From assembly GCA_964023275.1 (NCBI GenBank), contig OZ029918.1, positions 12,176,855 to 12,240,854 of the forward strand: a stretch of 64,000 bases of DNA, given 5' to 3'. The DNA is from Norana najaformis (taxonomy: Eukaryota; Annelida; Clitellata; Crassiclitellata; Hormogastridae). Below, piece by piece: positions 33,541 to 53,799 of this stretch (the first letter of the stretch is position 1; the number at the start of each line of letters is the position of its first letter). The translations under genes were made by a program, and so were the position numbers. The notes below the pieces were generated by a model. The model was not told the DNA's origin, did not search any database, and saw only the letters and a program-made list of their open reading frames with translations.

Positions 33541-34404
33541 GTTTTTAACTCTCGTGCCTTTCCCTAGCTGGAGGACAATACTGGGCACTAGGGCTCACTT
33601 GGCCATGGTTTTGGAATTCAATGCCCAGTTCAGTGCGTTCTGTCTTTTCCCTACCGCCATTCAGGTTAAGATACATCTGTCTCCATTTGCTTATCCACCA
33701 TATATCCATATATCCCGACTTCCGCCTCCCCTGATCCATCAGATTTCGACAGAATTGACTCCCAACAGATTAGGATTTTTATGAGAGTTTCGCTTGAAGC
33801 GACGACCATCGATCGATCGATGTGCAGACTGTGCATTATGATAAGGGCGCTATAGAAGTCTCTCGGTTGCTTTAGTCGCTGAATTCTTACGTCGCTTGGA
33901 TACGTGAACACTTAATAATGAAAACGTTACCATCGGTGTCTAAGCTGCTTCAATAACATCACTATCATCATCGTTGTCGTCATCGTCGTCGTCGCTACTG
34001 TCGTCGCCGTCGTAGCTGTATACACTATACAGTCGCCGTTGTCATCATCATCAGCAGCAGCAGGTATGTATGTTCATGTCTATTTATATAGCACCTTTGA
34101 AGAACCGCATAAATGCGTTAAATCATGACTATCTAACAGATTTTAAACGATGTAATTACGTAGTATGCGCTATATAAATCGACAAATACAATACAATCAT
34201 CATCATCGTCGTCGTCCTGAACTTACTTTCAGGTTTCATCTGAAAGGCTGCTGCGGCGGCGGAGTTTCCGTTCAGTCCGAACTTCCTGAGGTCGCGCGTT
34301 TCCGGTGATTTTTCTCCCGCCATCGGCGACGCACTCGTTACTTCCGCTAGTACGGCGTCATTACCCACATCGTCCCTCCTCTGAAGCAGAAAGGCGCGAG
34401 GCAT
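20207..34404 (-). CDS. Gfi1: Gfi1/Senseless-family zinc-finger transcriptional repressor (whole gene, 3 firm exons plus 1 candidate)
   Basis: Joining exons 34227-34404, 24442-25173 and 20207-20601 gives 434 residues; the candidate exon 25598-25705 would make 470. The protein starts with a SNAG motif ([10 protein letters not shown]), which in Gfi1 proteins recruits LSD1/CoREST-type co-repressors. A poorly conserved linker follows, then five C2H2 fingers at about residues 225-246, 254-274, 282-302, 310-330 and 338-359. The second to fifth fingers and their linkers ([60 protein letters not shown]) are the family signature for DNA binding. Vertebrate Gfi1 has six fingers and fly Senseless four; this protein lacks an equivalent of vertebrate finger 1. 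It ends in a 75-residue tail after the last finger, absent from vertebrate Gfi1. Expected nuclear. All introns are phase 1 and GT-AG. Family assignment is very secure; exact exon usage is less so. Confidence 0.95.
20620..20835. repeat. (CAT)n/(CTT)n microsatellite in Gfi1 intron 2
   Basis: CAT and CTT triplets interrupted by two copies of a CTTTTGTCATCATCG-like piece; it begins about 20 bases upstream of the last exon on the transcribed strand. Confidence 0.9.
21722..21835 (-). repeat. (CAGA)n next to a tRNA-like SINE head
   Basis: Minus strand: GATTGGTTGAGCCCTCGCTC (A-box region), CGGGTTTGAACCT (B box, complement of 21779-21791), then a (TCTG)n run. Confidence 0.5.
21950..22340. promoter_or_regulatory. 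CpG-rich block in Gfi1 intron 2, candidate regulatory element
   Basis: Two AAAATGGCG words (21969 and 22033), CCAAT (22055), GATTATAATTAGC (22092) and many CpGs. The composition resembles a promoter or enhancer rather than intron background. There is an open frame on the plus strand (22104-22331) with no recognisable product. Confidence 0.3.
22518..22625. repeat. (CAT)n microsatellite
   Basis: About 20 pure CAT units, then interrupted CAT/CGT/CTG. The interval 22630-24440 includes GTT-rich patches but no gene other than the neighbouring exon. Confidence 0.93.
24442..25173 (-). CDS. Gfi1: Gfi1 exon carrying the linker and zinc fingers 1-3
   Basis: 732 nt, phase 1 in and phase 1 out. It begins after a CTTTAG acceptor and ends at a donor inside the HTG-EK linker after finger 3. 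Residues 61-220 are a linker containing [27 protein letters not shown] and [12 protein letters not shown]. The stretch LKPEEDEEP could be a SUMO-type or acidic motif, but that is inference. Finger 1 (C225/C228/H241/H246) has the longer H-x4-H spacing of Gfi1 finger 2. Fingers 2 and 3 match the family almost exactly. The reading frame continues past the donor into a (CA)n repeat, so the intron starts here. Confidence 0.95.
25598..25705 (-). CDS. Candidate cassette exon of Gfi1 (108 nt)
   Basis: A minus-strand open stretch ends at a good donor (AGAG then GTAGGT). It encodes [19 protein letters not shown] followed by [16 protein letters not shown]. The downstream exon then reads [10 protein letters not shown], a natural continuation. 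With an acceptor before position 25705 it is 108 nt, phase 1 to phase 1, so it can be included or skipped without a frame change. A stronger-looking pyrimidine tract leads to an acceptor at 25721, but that would need phase 0 from the preceding exon and hence another exon. A Ser-rich run from a (TCG/TCC)n repeat lies just upstream and could also be coding. Composition and donor support a real exon; the 5' boundary is uncertain. Confidence 0.5.
26290..26336. repeat. (TA)n tail of the LINE fragment
   Basis: On the minus strand this directly follows the end of the LINE coding remnant (LLEWMMD), so it is likely its 3' tail expanded into a microsatellite. Confidence 0.7.
26337..27010 (-). mobile_element. 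LINE with internal deletion: AP-endonuclease start joined to ORF2 C-terminus
   Basis: Minus strand. [11 protein letters not shown] (about 26890-26860) is the conserved beginning of an APE-type endonuclease. In other frames follow [35 protein letters not shown] and [16 protein letters not shown], then [17 protein letters not shown] (near 26480-26430). The next recognisable residues, [19 protein letters not shown] and MLLEWMMD, belong to the extreme C-terminus of such elements. The whole reverse transcriptase between them is missing. Copies like this arise by internal deletion or template switching. Confidence 0.75.
27090..27525. repeat. 33-bp minisatellite, 13 copies
   Basis: The unit (TCGTCCGTCCTTCTGGCTCT plus TCACCACTGGGCA) repeats about 13 times with no difference visible between copies. 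Because 33 is divisible by 3, all frames lacking a stop stay open (for example [11 protein letters not shown] on the minus strand), producing spurious ORFs up to 260 codons. Confidence 0.97.
27660..28000 (-). mobile_element. Decayed LINE reverse-transcriptase fragment
   Basis: The minus strand, over shifting frames, reads [20 protein letters not shown], [24 protein letters not shown] sequence, [20 protein letters not shown] and [10 protein letters not shown] (about 27760-27660). These match the RT palm order, from the AFDxxDH-type motif to GVPQGS. After [11 protein letters not shown] the similarity stops, near the minisatellite. It carries stops and frameshifts. Confidence 0.65.
28345..28500. 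repeat. TTACC-type pentanucleotide repeat
   Basis: Degenerate CTTAC/CTTACC units ending in GACCTGACCTGACC, related to the shorter (TGACC)n at 25447-25485. Confidence 0.85.
29441..29650 (+). repeat. tRNA-derived SINE (family 1) with (AAT)n tail
   Basis: Head: GGTAGCCGAGTGGATAGAGC (A-box region), CTTGTAA (anticodon-loop-like, Thr-type), GGGTTCAAGCC (B box, 29488-29498). The body shares ACCTT-AA-AAGTCCTT with the copy at 40320. It ends in (AAT)n (29604-29650). Confidence 0.75.
29640..29935. repeat. Purine-rich GGA/GAA tract
   Basis: [18 protein letters not shown] polypurine with interruptions; antisense frames read poly-Pro/Ser. Confidence 0.85.
30360..30790. promoter_or_regulatory. CpG-rich block in Gfi1 intron 1, candidate enhancer
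   Basis: Dense CpG, no repeats, and an open plus-strand frame of 135 codons (30389-30796) with no similarity I recognise and a terminal Asp-rich run from a GAC repeat. More likely a regulatory block than a gene, but a small antisense gene cannot be excluded. Confidence 0.3.
31977..32240. repeat. (CATA)n microsatellite
   Basis: CATACATA with CAGA, CCCA and TAGA variants; about 260 bp. Region 30960-31970 before it shows no gene. Confidence 0.95.
32492..32585. repeat. 13-bp AT-rich minisatellite
   Basis: About seven copies of CTGTATATTTAAA in perfect tandem. Confidence 0.93.
33095..33265. repeat. 50-bp degenerate tandem repeat containing an 18-bp perfect palindrome
   Basis: Three units begin GTGTAGAC/GTGTGGAGAC, and each contains GCAACACTT at 50-52 bp spacing. 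GTCTACACTAGTGTAGAC at about 33198-33215 is self-complementary over its whole length. Confidence 0.75.
33457..33541. repeat. (TGTC)n microsatellite
   Basis: About 21 pure units. Confidence 0.98.
34227..34404 (-). CDS. Gfi1: Gfi1 exon 1: SNAG repression domain
   Basis: Encodes residues 1-59 plus the first base of codon 60. The start at 34404 was chosen because [10 protein letters not shown] is a SNAG motif, which must be at the extreme N-terminus. The family consensus begins MPRSFLVK, so Ser4 is replaced by Ala and the basic pair is displaced by Gln-Arg-Arg. The exon ends with a good donor (GTAAGT) just below 34227. An in-frame ATG without an intervening stop lies 66 bases upstream at 34470; using it would bury SNAG behind 22 residues. 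The end of the exon encodes a five-Ala run. Confidence 0.9.
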
Positions 34405-34899
34405 CTCAACAAAACTCTTCGCAAAAGACGTCCAAGAGCAACGACCAGATGTCGCTCCACGCTCTGACATAAAACGGCTTCTTGAACAGTTTACTGTTGA
34501 TCGCGAATTCCTATTCTTTTACAGGACTTTGCGTCAGTCGTTTCAAACGAATATAAGACTCTGCAAAATCCTTACAAACTGATTCGTATAAAGTGTCTGA
34601 AATGACTACCTGACTTTCATCCACAAGGTGAACATCCTTGAGCGTTTAAAACACGGCAATCTCTGTTTCGCTGGCGAAAATTCCAAAGTCATCGATGTTT
34701 ACAAATAGACAAGTTCGCAGTCATACTTAACTTCGTTATTGGCATTACTAAAGGCTTAATCACCTGCCCTGAGGCTAGGAAACCCCCGCCTTCTGGAACA
34801 AAGTTGACCACGTCGATCGACCCAGCTGAAAATCTATTCTGTCTTGGATTTGGCCGAATGTTGACTGGATCAATTAATGCGGAATTTCCAAGGTTTTAA

Positions 34900-35100
34900 T
34901 CGCGACTTCTGTTGCCTCATCAGCGGTTGCTGAGGCGAGAGAGCCGGGAGGACGAGCTTAGTGGATGATGGACATTGACAATTGGACGTATCGCGTGACC
35001 AATGCTTTCTAACTGGCTGGTACAATGGCTGGAGGCGGGGCTTGGCGATGCGTAGGTGCGAACCGCGATGCCAGTCGCTCGATGCCTGAACGTTGTAGAG
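34900..35100 (-). promoter_or_regulatory. Possible upstream promoter region of Gfi1
   Basis: About 500-700 bases upstream of the SNAG start. It contains a CCAAT box (near 35000), a GC-box-like GGAGGCGGGGC (35032-35042) and several CpGs in otherwise CpG-average surroundings. An E-box (CAGATG) lies closer, near 34444. This is positional inference only. Confidence 0.25.
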
Positions 35101-35272
35101 CCGAGCAGGTCCTTAATTGAGATGAACAATAGACTTTTGAAGTGTGAAAAAGGGAGAAGGATGCGGCGAGGCTGGTCGATGTAGGGGGAGAAGGCAGTGG
35201 AATGCTGGGCGGATAATAACGAAATATCAAACTAATTTCAAAAGAGGAAGCAAAAAACTGGCCTGTGGTAAG

Positions 35273-35470
35273 CTGCATTGGTTACCGAGTAGCCGAACAC
35301 ACGTCAAGGCGTCTCTGAGCGTGAGGATGCCGGTTCGTGTCCCGGTCTTGGCTTATTTCAGAGATTTAAATCTCGGGCTAGCACGATCCGTGCACGGGGA
35401 CCTTAAATGGCGTCGTGCCCATTCAAACGGGCAGCTGTGATGAAGGATCTCACCCGATAAATTAATTGAA
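35273..35470 (+). repeat. tRNA-derived SINE (family 2)
   Basis: Head GGTTACCGAGTAGCCGAAC, B box GGTTCGTGTCC (35332-35342). The tail CGGGCTAGCACGATCCGTGC to CTCACCCGATAAATT (35373-35470) recurs at 51838-51945. Confidence 0.65.
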
Positions 35471-36424
35471 AAATAAGCTGGGTCGCTATGGCCTACATTC
35501 GCATTTAAGAAGAACATTGGAAAGACTGGAAACAGCGAAGGTTAACAAAGGGGTGAAGCAGGAAGAAAGGAGGCCTATTAGAAAGCAGTAAAGGTGGGTG
35601 AACAATGAAGCAGAAAGAGAGAATGCAGCGAATGTGTAACTGTAAATGCAAGATACTATAAACCATAAACGCGCAAGTATACACAAACTGATCAGGACTG
35701 TACTTCTTATAATATCGATCTCATTTAATCTGCAGAATATAGATTATCTCTTAGATGCTTATGAGGTTTATATCGTTAAAAATAATCACCGTTCATTTAA
35801 CGATCGGGTGGTTGTGAGCTTTCTGACGTCATATGTGAGGGGAGAAGTTACAAAATCCCCCGGTCTGCGATGTCCAAAATTATAAAGAAGTGCTCTGCTG
35901 TCAATGCAGATATTACTGCAAAATTTCTTTATATTTCTCTAGATTATTTTAATTGAACTCGAGACAGCAAGCGAATATTTCTGAAAAACCGCGAGTTAAA
36001 TGAATTAATGAATGTGAATTAGATGTCTGTTGTAAATTAAGTGGGGGTTTTATGCTAAATTATAGTTATTAAATAATTATAAATTCTAGCTACAAATTTC
36101 ATAGCCTGAAGTTAAACTTAGAATCGTTTGATTGATATATTTGGCCCTTTGGTAAATTGTGCACAGAACTCTTTCGTGCATATATGTTTTTATGTATGGC
36201 TTTTCTATAGCATTTCTATAAGGCATATTGATTATTCCGACTTAAGCCGGGTTTTCTCACTCATGATCACAATTCTGTTGTTGAAAAGTTTTTTAAGATA
36301 AGGCATATAAGACACCAGATGGATCTTGCCTACGGCGCGAAACACCCTGGCGCCGGCTCTGGACGAAGGAGAACTATAGAACGAGAAAGAGAAAACGAAA
36401 ACGAACAAGAACAAGTGGATAGCA

Positions 36425-36495
36425 CTATGGCCGAGCAGCTAACATGTCAACTTTTCACCTCTTCATTCAACCCGGTTCGAATCCCGGATACGTCT
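36425..36495 (+). repeat. tRNA-like SINE head
   Basis: TATGGCCGAGCAGCTAAC (A-box region) and CCCGGTTCGAATCCCGG (perfect B box, 36474-36484, with a good T-stem). The anticodon arm is degenerate, so a SINE head or tRNA pseudogene. Confidence 0.5.
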
Positions 36496-36939
36496 AATGA
36501 AATCAACACAGATATATGAGGCCGTCATCTTCGATATCAGTGCCTCCTTAAATCCAAAACATACATGAGGACAAAGCAAAGAAGAACCGCTAGCCATAAT
36601 TTCCTGCGTTTGCCCCATTGCTCCCCTTCTTATAAACGGCGGCACGGGGTCATCGGACGCTGGTGCCCTGTTGATAGGGGCGGTGACGTAACATACGTCT
36701 GCCGCCTGGCACGTGCTCAGGTCTGCGCCGCAGGTGCCTTTAATCTCGACATCCCACATAATCGGCCTAATTACCAGGTCCCGCATGCAGCTGCAAATTG
36801 AGGCGTGACGGTCTAAGTCCTTGTTTGTGGACATGCATGGTTGGACGGTGGGCCATTGTACGTGGGCGGTGCAGGGTTTTTACAGTGATGCCTATTTGGG
36901 AAGGGGAGTTGTGAATCGCAAATTTGTATAGCGCTACTT

Positions 36940-36941
<2 letters not shown>

Positions 36942-37016
<75 letters not shown>
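36942..37016. repeat. (GA)n microsatellite
   Basis: About 37 GA units, sitting inside a copy of the GCGCTACTTAAAG / ACAGCATAAAACCACAATCG interspersed repeat (36920-37080). Confidence 0.97.
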
Positions 37017-37018
<2 letters not shown>

Positions 37019-37149
37019 CATTAAAGGGGTTCTCGACCTGACAGCATAAAACCACAATCGAACAGAATGGTTTCCAAGCGTTCTTACATTTCTTGCATTT
37101 AAGTAAGTAAGTAATGCATTTGTTAAAATGCAAAAAAGGACAAACAGCT

Positions 37150-38052
37150 CGTGTTGCAGATTTTTCCAGCTTATTCTAGGAGATGAGACGACCACAGCGA
37201 CGCTTCTATCATATATTTGTTTGTTTGTTTTTTGTTTATTAATCCCAAAAAAGAAATTGACAACACAGATACAAGTTAAGCTGAAGAACACAGGTTATTA
37301 GGGTACAAACTGCAGACCCAAAGGGGTCAGAGCCCCGCTTAATTAGGGCCGACTGTTTCCAAACAGTGCAGAAGGCGACAAAGAACTTCAGCGAATATTT
37401 AATGTTATCTGGAATATTTGGGTGAACTTTCGGGAAATGCTGATGGTGAGCTGTTTTTGATTGGCTCCAGACGAGTTTTTCTACACAGAAGGATGAATTG
37501 AGGCGGAATTTCAGATGAAAGATACGCATCGATATCGGAGTGCCATCGAAAGAAACTTTATCATCGTGATACCTACGTTAAAAAGTGATTAGGTTGTTAT
37601 CATGATTGCGTTGGAGAATATTGATTTTGTAATTTCTATTTGGCTCAAGATGTAGGTTATCTGTAGTAGTCTGTGAAACTGTCGTTCGTGGCGCTTTGTG
37701 GTATTCTAGGAAGTAATTGTTCTATGCGCAAAGCGTCGATTCGAGAATTGGAGAAGCGTTTAATTCGTGTTCGAAGAACCTTGAACATGATTGATAATTT
37801 ATGTTGCGCCAATTTATGGTTCGCTGATAGTTCCGCCAATTCTGTAGCGCTCGCTGATCCGCGAGATCTCGTCGAGCGAATCTCGCCAGATGCCACCGCA
37901 ATAATGATGCGTTCCATTGAGACTTCCGCTAAAGCATGCATGCACATACATGCTACACTCTGGGCCTTGAAATTAATGTCTCCTAAACTAATGCCGCAAC
38001 ACCTAATGTCGCTTACATACAGATAGATTATGCTTCGTATTATTACAGACCA

Positions 38053-38109
<57 letters not shown>

Positions 38110-40310
38110 GTCTGTCCACCCGTATGCAAAAGTGACTAGCTGTGCCTGTGAATAAGTTGGTCCCCGTGACATGGATTTCGTTGGGCGCTGCAGAAATCTC
38201 GGGATTACAACAGTTTATCTGAGCTTGCTTTAGGCCAGCTTAGAGTAGGCTGTCACGATAGACAAGACCAACAGCAGTTGAAAGCGTTAGACTATGAGAT
38301 GTGATCGACAGGCTTTTCACCGCTGTGTCCATGGTGTAGGTCCTATTCTGCTCACACCGAAAGCAGGCACTAAAGTGTCTAGAATGCTCAACAAATATTG
38401 TTTGGTTATTGTGTTATATATGTCGGATAAATGTAGAAGGCCACTGCAATTGTACATGCGTCGATGCCAAACTTTATATTAGGCCTAAATATTACTTAAC
38501 CTTTAAAACTATAATTGCTGGGAGGCCACATTAGAGTCCGATGCATACCAGACATTTATTTTGACTGTGTACAAACTTTAATGAGCATAATAAATTCGTA
38601 TGTTTAACGAGCCGTTTATTGTAATTTTGTTGCTGTAGGACCCTAACCGCAAATGTGATCCAGGCCTCAAGTGCCTAACTGTGGGTGAGGCTATCAAGCA
38701 GACCTGTTATATGCGACTTTCCTAACTCCATTACATATGCCATGTATAATTAGGGACTAGGACCCAAAATATTTAAATGGTCTCAGAATCTCTACAAGGG
38801 CCTGTTTGCTTTTTAGCAACGCTCTTGTACGTCTATTAGTCTGCTACTTTTCGCTGCTTTCCATCTATTTACTTTCTTCGGAGTTCCAATGGAAGGCAGC
38901 AGAAGCTACTCCATTGGCAGCTCAGCCTATCGGTCTTGGTTGGCAGACGCTGAGAGGTCCCTCAGCGGCTAAGATCCACGCGCTGCGATAAGTCGGAGAT
39001 TGCGATTACAGGCGCCATCTGCCGGCAGCGAGAGAACTAGGAATATCAAGGTCCGCTTGTAGGGCCACGTGACGATCGACAGAGGTCGCCGCGATATCTG
39101 GCTGCACGCAACATTTGATTAGAAATCTACACATTCAGCTTCGCTTGGCTCGATGTTGGCGCATCAGCTACGCATGAATATATGGCCAGTATACAGGCAA
39201 ACATCTGCTTACAGCTCTCCGTCCGTCCGTCCGTCCGTCCGTCCGTCCGTCCATCGGTCAGTCAGTCAGTCAGTCAGTCAGTCAGTCAGTCAGTCAGTCA
39301 GTCAGTCAGTCAGTCAGTCAGTCAGTCAGTCAGTCAGTCAGTCCGTCTGTCTGTCTGTATGTATGTATGTTTCTGTCAGTCTGCATGTTTGTTTTTGAAG
39401 GTGGAGGGGTCTGTCTGTTTGTCTATATGTACTCATGTACATATGTATGTATGTATGTATGTCTCTGTCTGTCTGCCTTTAGTCTAGAGCGGTTGGTAAG
39501 TCCGTCTGTGTGTCTCTGCCTGTCTGTTTCAGTCTGTCTCACTCGCTCAGTTTGCTTCGTAGTGAATTGGACTAGGCTGAGTTCAACTCCAACAGATTCA
39601 CTTTCTCCCGTTGCTTAATTTTCCTTTTTGCTATTTTCTATAACCTCATAATTGTTATTGGACAAAACATCGAAACAACCTGTAGCTCTTGCGGGTGTTT
39701 TGATTAAACGCTGGTGAGTAAGTAGCCTGTCTGGCAAGGCGTCTGTGGAGGTGAGATCTGTAAGAGGTTACATTATGTTGTTACATTACGTTACAGATGT
39801 AGTGCGGCAAAGGAGCAAATTCTGCGGTTAGGAGGTTGGCGAGCACAGTGAAGCTAGAACCTAAGTAACGCCTGGTAAGTAGACGGCTGGACAGATTAAC
39901 AGAAAGACGAGCTGTCATTTCCTGCCTCGACTACCGTCGTTGTAGCCCGTTGGAATAAATTTACCAGGCAGCCTCATCGACATTCGCTAGGTGTCACTGT
40001 GCTTATACTTTGCGTCGACTATATAACATTGTTTTGAGGTGATGTATTTATTCTCTGAATCTCAAGAACAGTAAGAAACGACGCGTGTAAAATGGCGGGC
40101 TCATAATGCAGTAGCAATGTTGTATTGCCAGAGACTGTGTGTTGATGACCACGTGCTTGAGGGGAATTCGGGATAAGACGCTTTGATAGGCTACAACGTC
40201 CACCCCCGCATTGAAGCAAGTTCTGCGTCAGTATAAACTTTTCAAAACATAATTAAATATGCTAACTAGGCTACCGTCGTGCATATTGATTAGTCTTGTG
40301 TAAATCAATG
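37150..40310. other. Intergenic, mainly unique sequence and TCTG/CAGT repeats
   Basis: Contains (TCTG)n at 38050-38108, (CGTC)n at 39218-39252, (CAGT)n at 39256-39342 and TGTATGTC runs to 39470. At 37673-38026 both strands are open for more than 115 codons and CpG-rich, without a recognisable product. Confidence 0.55.
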
Positions 40311-40319
40311 GCGCGTTGA

Positions 40320-40486
40320 TGTAGCCTAGTGGTCGAGTGTTCGGCTTGTAATGCGGAGAGTACGGGTTCAAGCCTCTCCTGAGACAGTCGCTGTAAAGGG
40401 ACCTTAAGCAAGTCCTTCACTCACAACTGCCCAGCGCCATCGGTTGATGCTTAGTCATTAGATAGTGGCGTTTAATATATGCAGGA

Positions 40487-40560
<74 letters not shown>

Positions 40561-40561
40561 A
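40320..40561 (+). repeat. tRNA-derived SINE (family 1) with (GAT)n tail
   Basis: TGTAGCCTAGTGGTCGAGTG, GGCTTGTAATGCGGAGAGTA, B box GGGTTCAAGCC (40364-40374). The head is nearly identical to 29441. It ends in about 25 GAT units (40487-40561). Confidence 0.75.
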
Positions 40562-41429
40562 TATTAAATCTGTCATCTCTGACATATTGCAGGAACGAAA
40601 GCGAATGCCAGAAGATGAAGCAACAAAATATGACAGCTGTGCATAACATTTATGGGTTGAGTTTTGCTTTTGCGGCGACCAGACCCGCTGCAAGTCCTAA
40701 TCTGGACTGGATCAGAGAGCAGGGGTCCTTCGGGACACACGGACTCTTCGGTCGGGTGCCTGGCTCCCTAGGCGGTCGCCAGATAACCATCGCAACGGAA
40801 TTAATTCCAGTGGAGCTCGGATGTTGTATACGGATTATCGCACTATAATCCCAAAGACTTGGACGAAACATATGCACGCGAAAATATACGGACGCATCGA
40901 TGGTTTCAAACACGATTCCCAACGGACACAGACGCAGGCATACTCCAAGAGATACACAGAAAGACACAAAAATATTATATGCAGGCTGGCGGAAAAGGCT
41001 AGCGGGGCAAGAGAAGCAGTGGCTTAGCTACAGTATGACCGCGCAGACCCACAACGGCGAGGGACTCAAATCTGTCAAATTTGTGCCCCCGTTTAGTATA
41101 TTCTTGTATGTACAGAATTAACAATAACGTTGCGCTGTTAAATGTTGAAGAAGAATGAATGAGACAAAAGTATCTAAGTTAATGACAACGGGTAAACAAT
41201 CTTAATCCAATACAAAACATACACATCTATGTGCAAATTACAAGGTAATAACAACAATAATAAATGAATGCTAAGGTTAAGAACTAATCCAACGGGTCAA
41301 TGTTATCGCTTTCCGAGGTCAATTCGAGGAGCCCGACATCTGCAAAGAATTTAGCCATTCCAGAAATGCACCCTCCCTTCCGTAGAACAGTTTCCCACTT
41401 CCTCTGGATCTTATTCATTTAGATATAGG

Positions 41430-41583
41430 CTAAATGTAGGCCTAATAATAATAATACTATTACTAATAATAATAATACTAATACTACTTCTACTACTTCT
41501 ATTTTACTACTTCTACTACAACTGCTACTACCACAACTACTACTACTACCACTTCTAATACTACCAGAACAACAACAACAGCA

Positions 41584-41626
<43 letters not shown>

Positions 41627-41660
41627 ATAATAATAATAATAATAATAATAATGATAAATA
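41430..41660. repeat. (AAT)n/(ACT)n compound trinucleotide repeat
   Basis: AATAAT, CTACTA and AACAAC triplet blocks just downstream of the coiled-coil gene stop codon, possibly in its 3' UTR. Confidence 0.9.
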
Positions 41661-41901
41661 ATAGTAATAACAATAACTAATAATAAATTAGTAATATGAG
41701 TAAGAACTATTAAACACTTATCAAGTTTATATGAATAAGTTTCCAAGAGGTCCTACACTGAGCTATTAAGTAGCCTACCGCCGAAACTTGTTCTAGCAGG
41801 GTCTCGTCGTAGATAAATGGCGTCGACCGATCGAAGACGACGAGCCGGGGGTCAAATGAATCGTCCTCCAGTGACCTCTAGACTGTACAGGGTCAGTAGG
41901 C

Positions 41902-52735
<10,834 letters not shown>

Positions 52736-53084
52736 GATGACTGTCCTTGTTTTTACAATCAAATACCAAATGTTCAGAACCTAAACCTACAGACCTCCGA
52801 AGGCCGACAGGGCAAGATTTTCGACAATTAACTTGTCAGGCCTCTATCCGAATGCAGCCTAATAATCCGAGGAAAATCCATAAACGCTAGACGACGAAAT
52901 CGTATTCAGGTCATTGTATAGTTCTAGGTTATCGACAACATCACCAGCTGATAAATGCTCAAATGAATTTTTGCAAATGTGGTCCCTTGAATAAGGTTTA
53001 AAACGCACAAAACGGTTAAACCGTAGAGCCTGGACGGAGTACGCATCTAGCGATAAACATTTCGACTTTCAAAGTCTTCCAACT

Positions 53085-53125
53085 GTACTCTTACGTCACG
53101 AAACTCTCATGACGTCACGCGAGCC
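53085..53125. promoter_or_regulatory. Possible promoter elements of the coiled-coil gene (paired CRE-like sites)
   Basis: About 360 bases upstream of the exon 1 start codon lie TTACGTCACG (53091-53100) and a full TGACGTCA (53110-53117) followed by CGCG. Paired CREB/ATF-type sites are typical of core promoters. No TATA box or transcription start is assigned. Confidence 0.3.
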
Positions 53126-53799
53126 TAAGGACTTCAATTCCTTTGCACGAACGACGTCTCATATGGCTTTGCACCAGGAATCTCTATTTTCAGGTAACTA
53201 TCGCAATGGTAATCTTGAAAACTTCTAAAGCGCCATATACTTTAAAGCTAAGAGCAACTAAACACAACTGCTACTGGTTACAAATTAGCAAATGTTGCTA
53301 TTTACAATTTAACTCTTGGGTAATAGCGCAGTCTGTTTAAGTGATAGACTTCAATTTTGTCTACAAGTGTGGATTTGGAGTTTGGTTTCCTCAAACGACG
53401 ATCCATCCCTAATACGTTCACAGAATCGCCTCAAAATCTGCCTATCGTTTGATCTGTGCAGCGTATTCTGTTGCACTCCGTAGTTTACTTGTAACTTCTT
53501 CAAGTTGAAATTCTCCACACATATGGCGACTGTGGCTTTGATGCTGCAAGGACAACCATCAAATACCAACGTTTTCAACAAATTTTCGCTAGCCTCAGCA
53601 TTTTAATAGCTCTCAAGGCAGCTCAGTATCAAGGAAAAACGGGTGTGTGCGTGATTTTTCCAATGATGATTCAGCATGTTTAAGCTCGTTTGTATTGGAA
53701 GCTTCCGTGACGTCATGTCGATAAGCCATTGACTTGCTTGCAATTGTTTGGCGAGCGCGCCATAGACTTGTCCACGATCGCGCAATTTATCAAGCGAGC

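Larger units (their letters stand above)
25174..34226 (-). other. Gfi1 intron 1 (about 9.05 kb)
   Basis: GT-AG intron, phase 1. It contains the 108-nt candidate exon, two LINE fragments (26340-27010 and 27660-28000), a 33-bp minisatellite (27090-27525), pentanucleotide repeats (25447-25485 TGACC; 28345-28500 TTACC-like), a SINE (29441-29650), a purine-rich GGA tract (29640-29930), a CpG-rich block (30360-30790), a CATA microsatellite (31977-32240), a 13-bp AT repeat (32492-32585), a 50-bp-period degenerate repeat with a palindrome (33095-33265) and (TGTC)n (33457-33541). I see no further exon that joins in phase. Confidence 0.7.
34405..36300. other. Upstream region of Gfi1
   Basis: Holds the presumed 5' UTR and promoter of Gfi1, then a SINE (35273-35470). 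No further gene. From 35480 to 36300 it is AT-rich with nothing recognised. Confidence 0.5.

Noticed and set aside
36425..36495. Functional tRNA gene
   Set aside because: The T arm is excellent but the anticodon arm and acceptor stem are not recognisable.
52928..52939. RFX X-box (GTTATCGACAAC) upstream of the coiled-coil gene
   Set aside because: Both half-sites are plausible, but there is no 1-3 base spacer as in genuine X-boxes, so it is probably coincidence.
53351..53581. 76-codon minus-strand ORF as an upstream exon
   Set aside because: No acceptor and donor pair in phase with the coiled-coil gene and no family resemblance.
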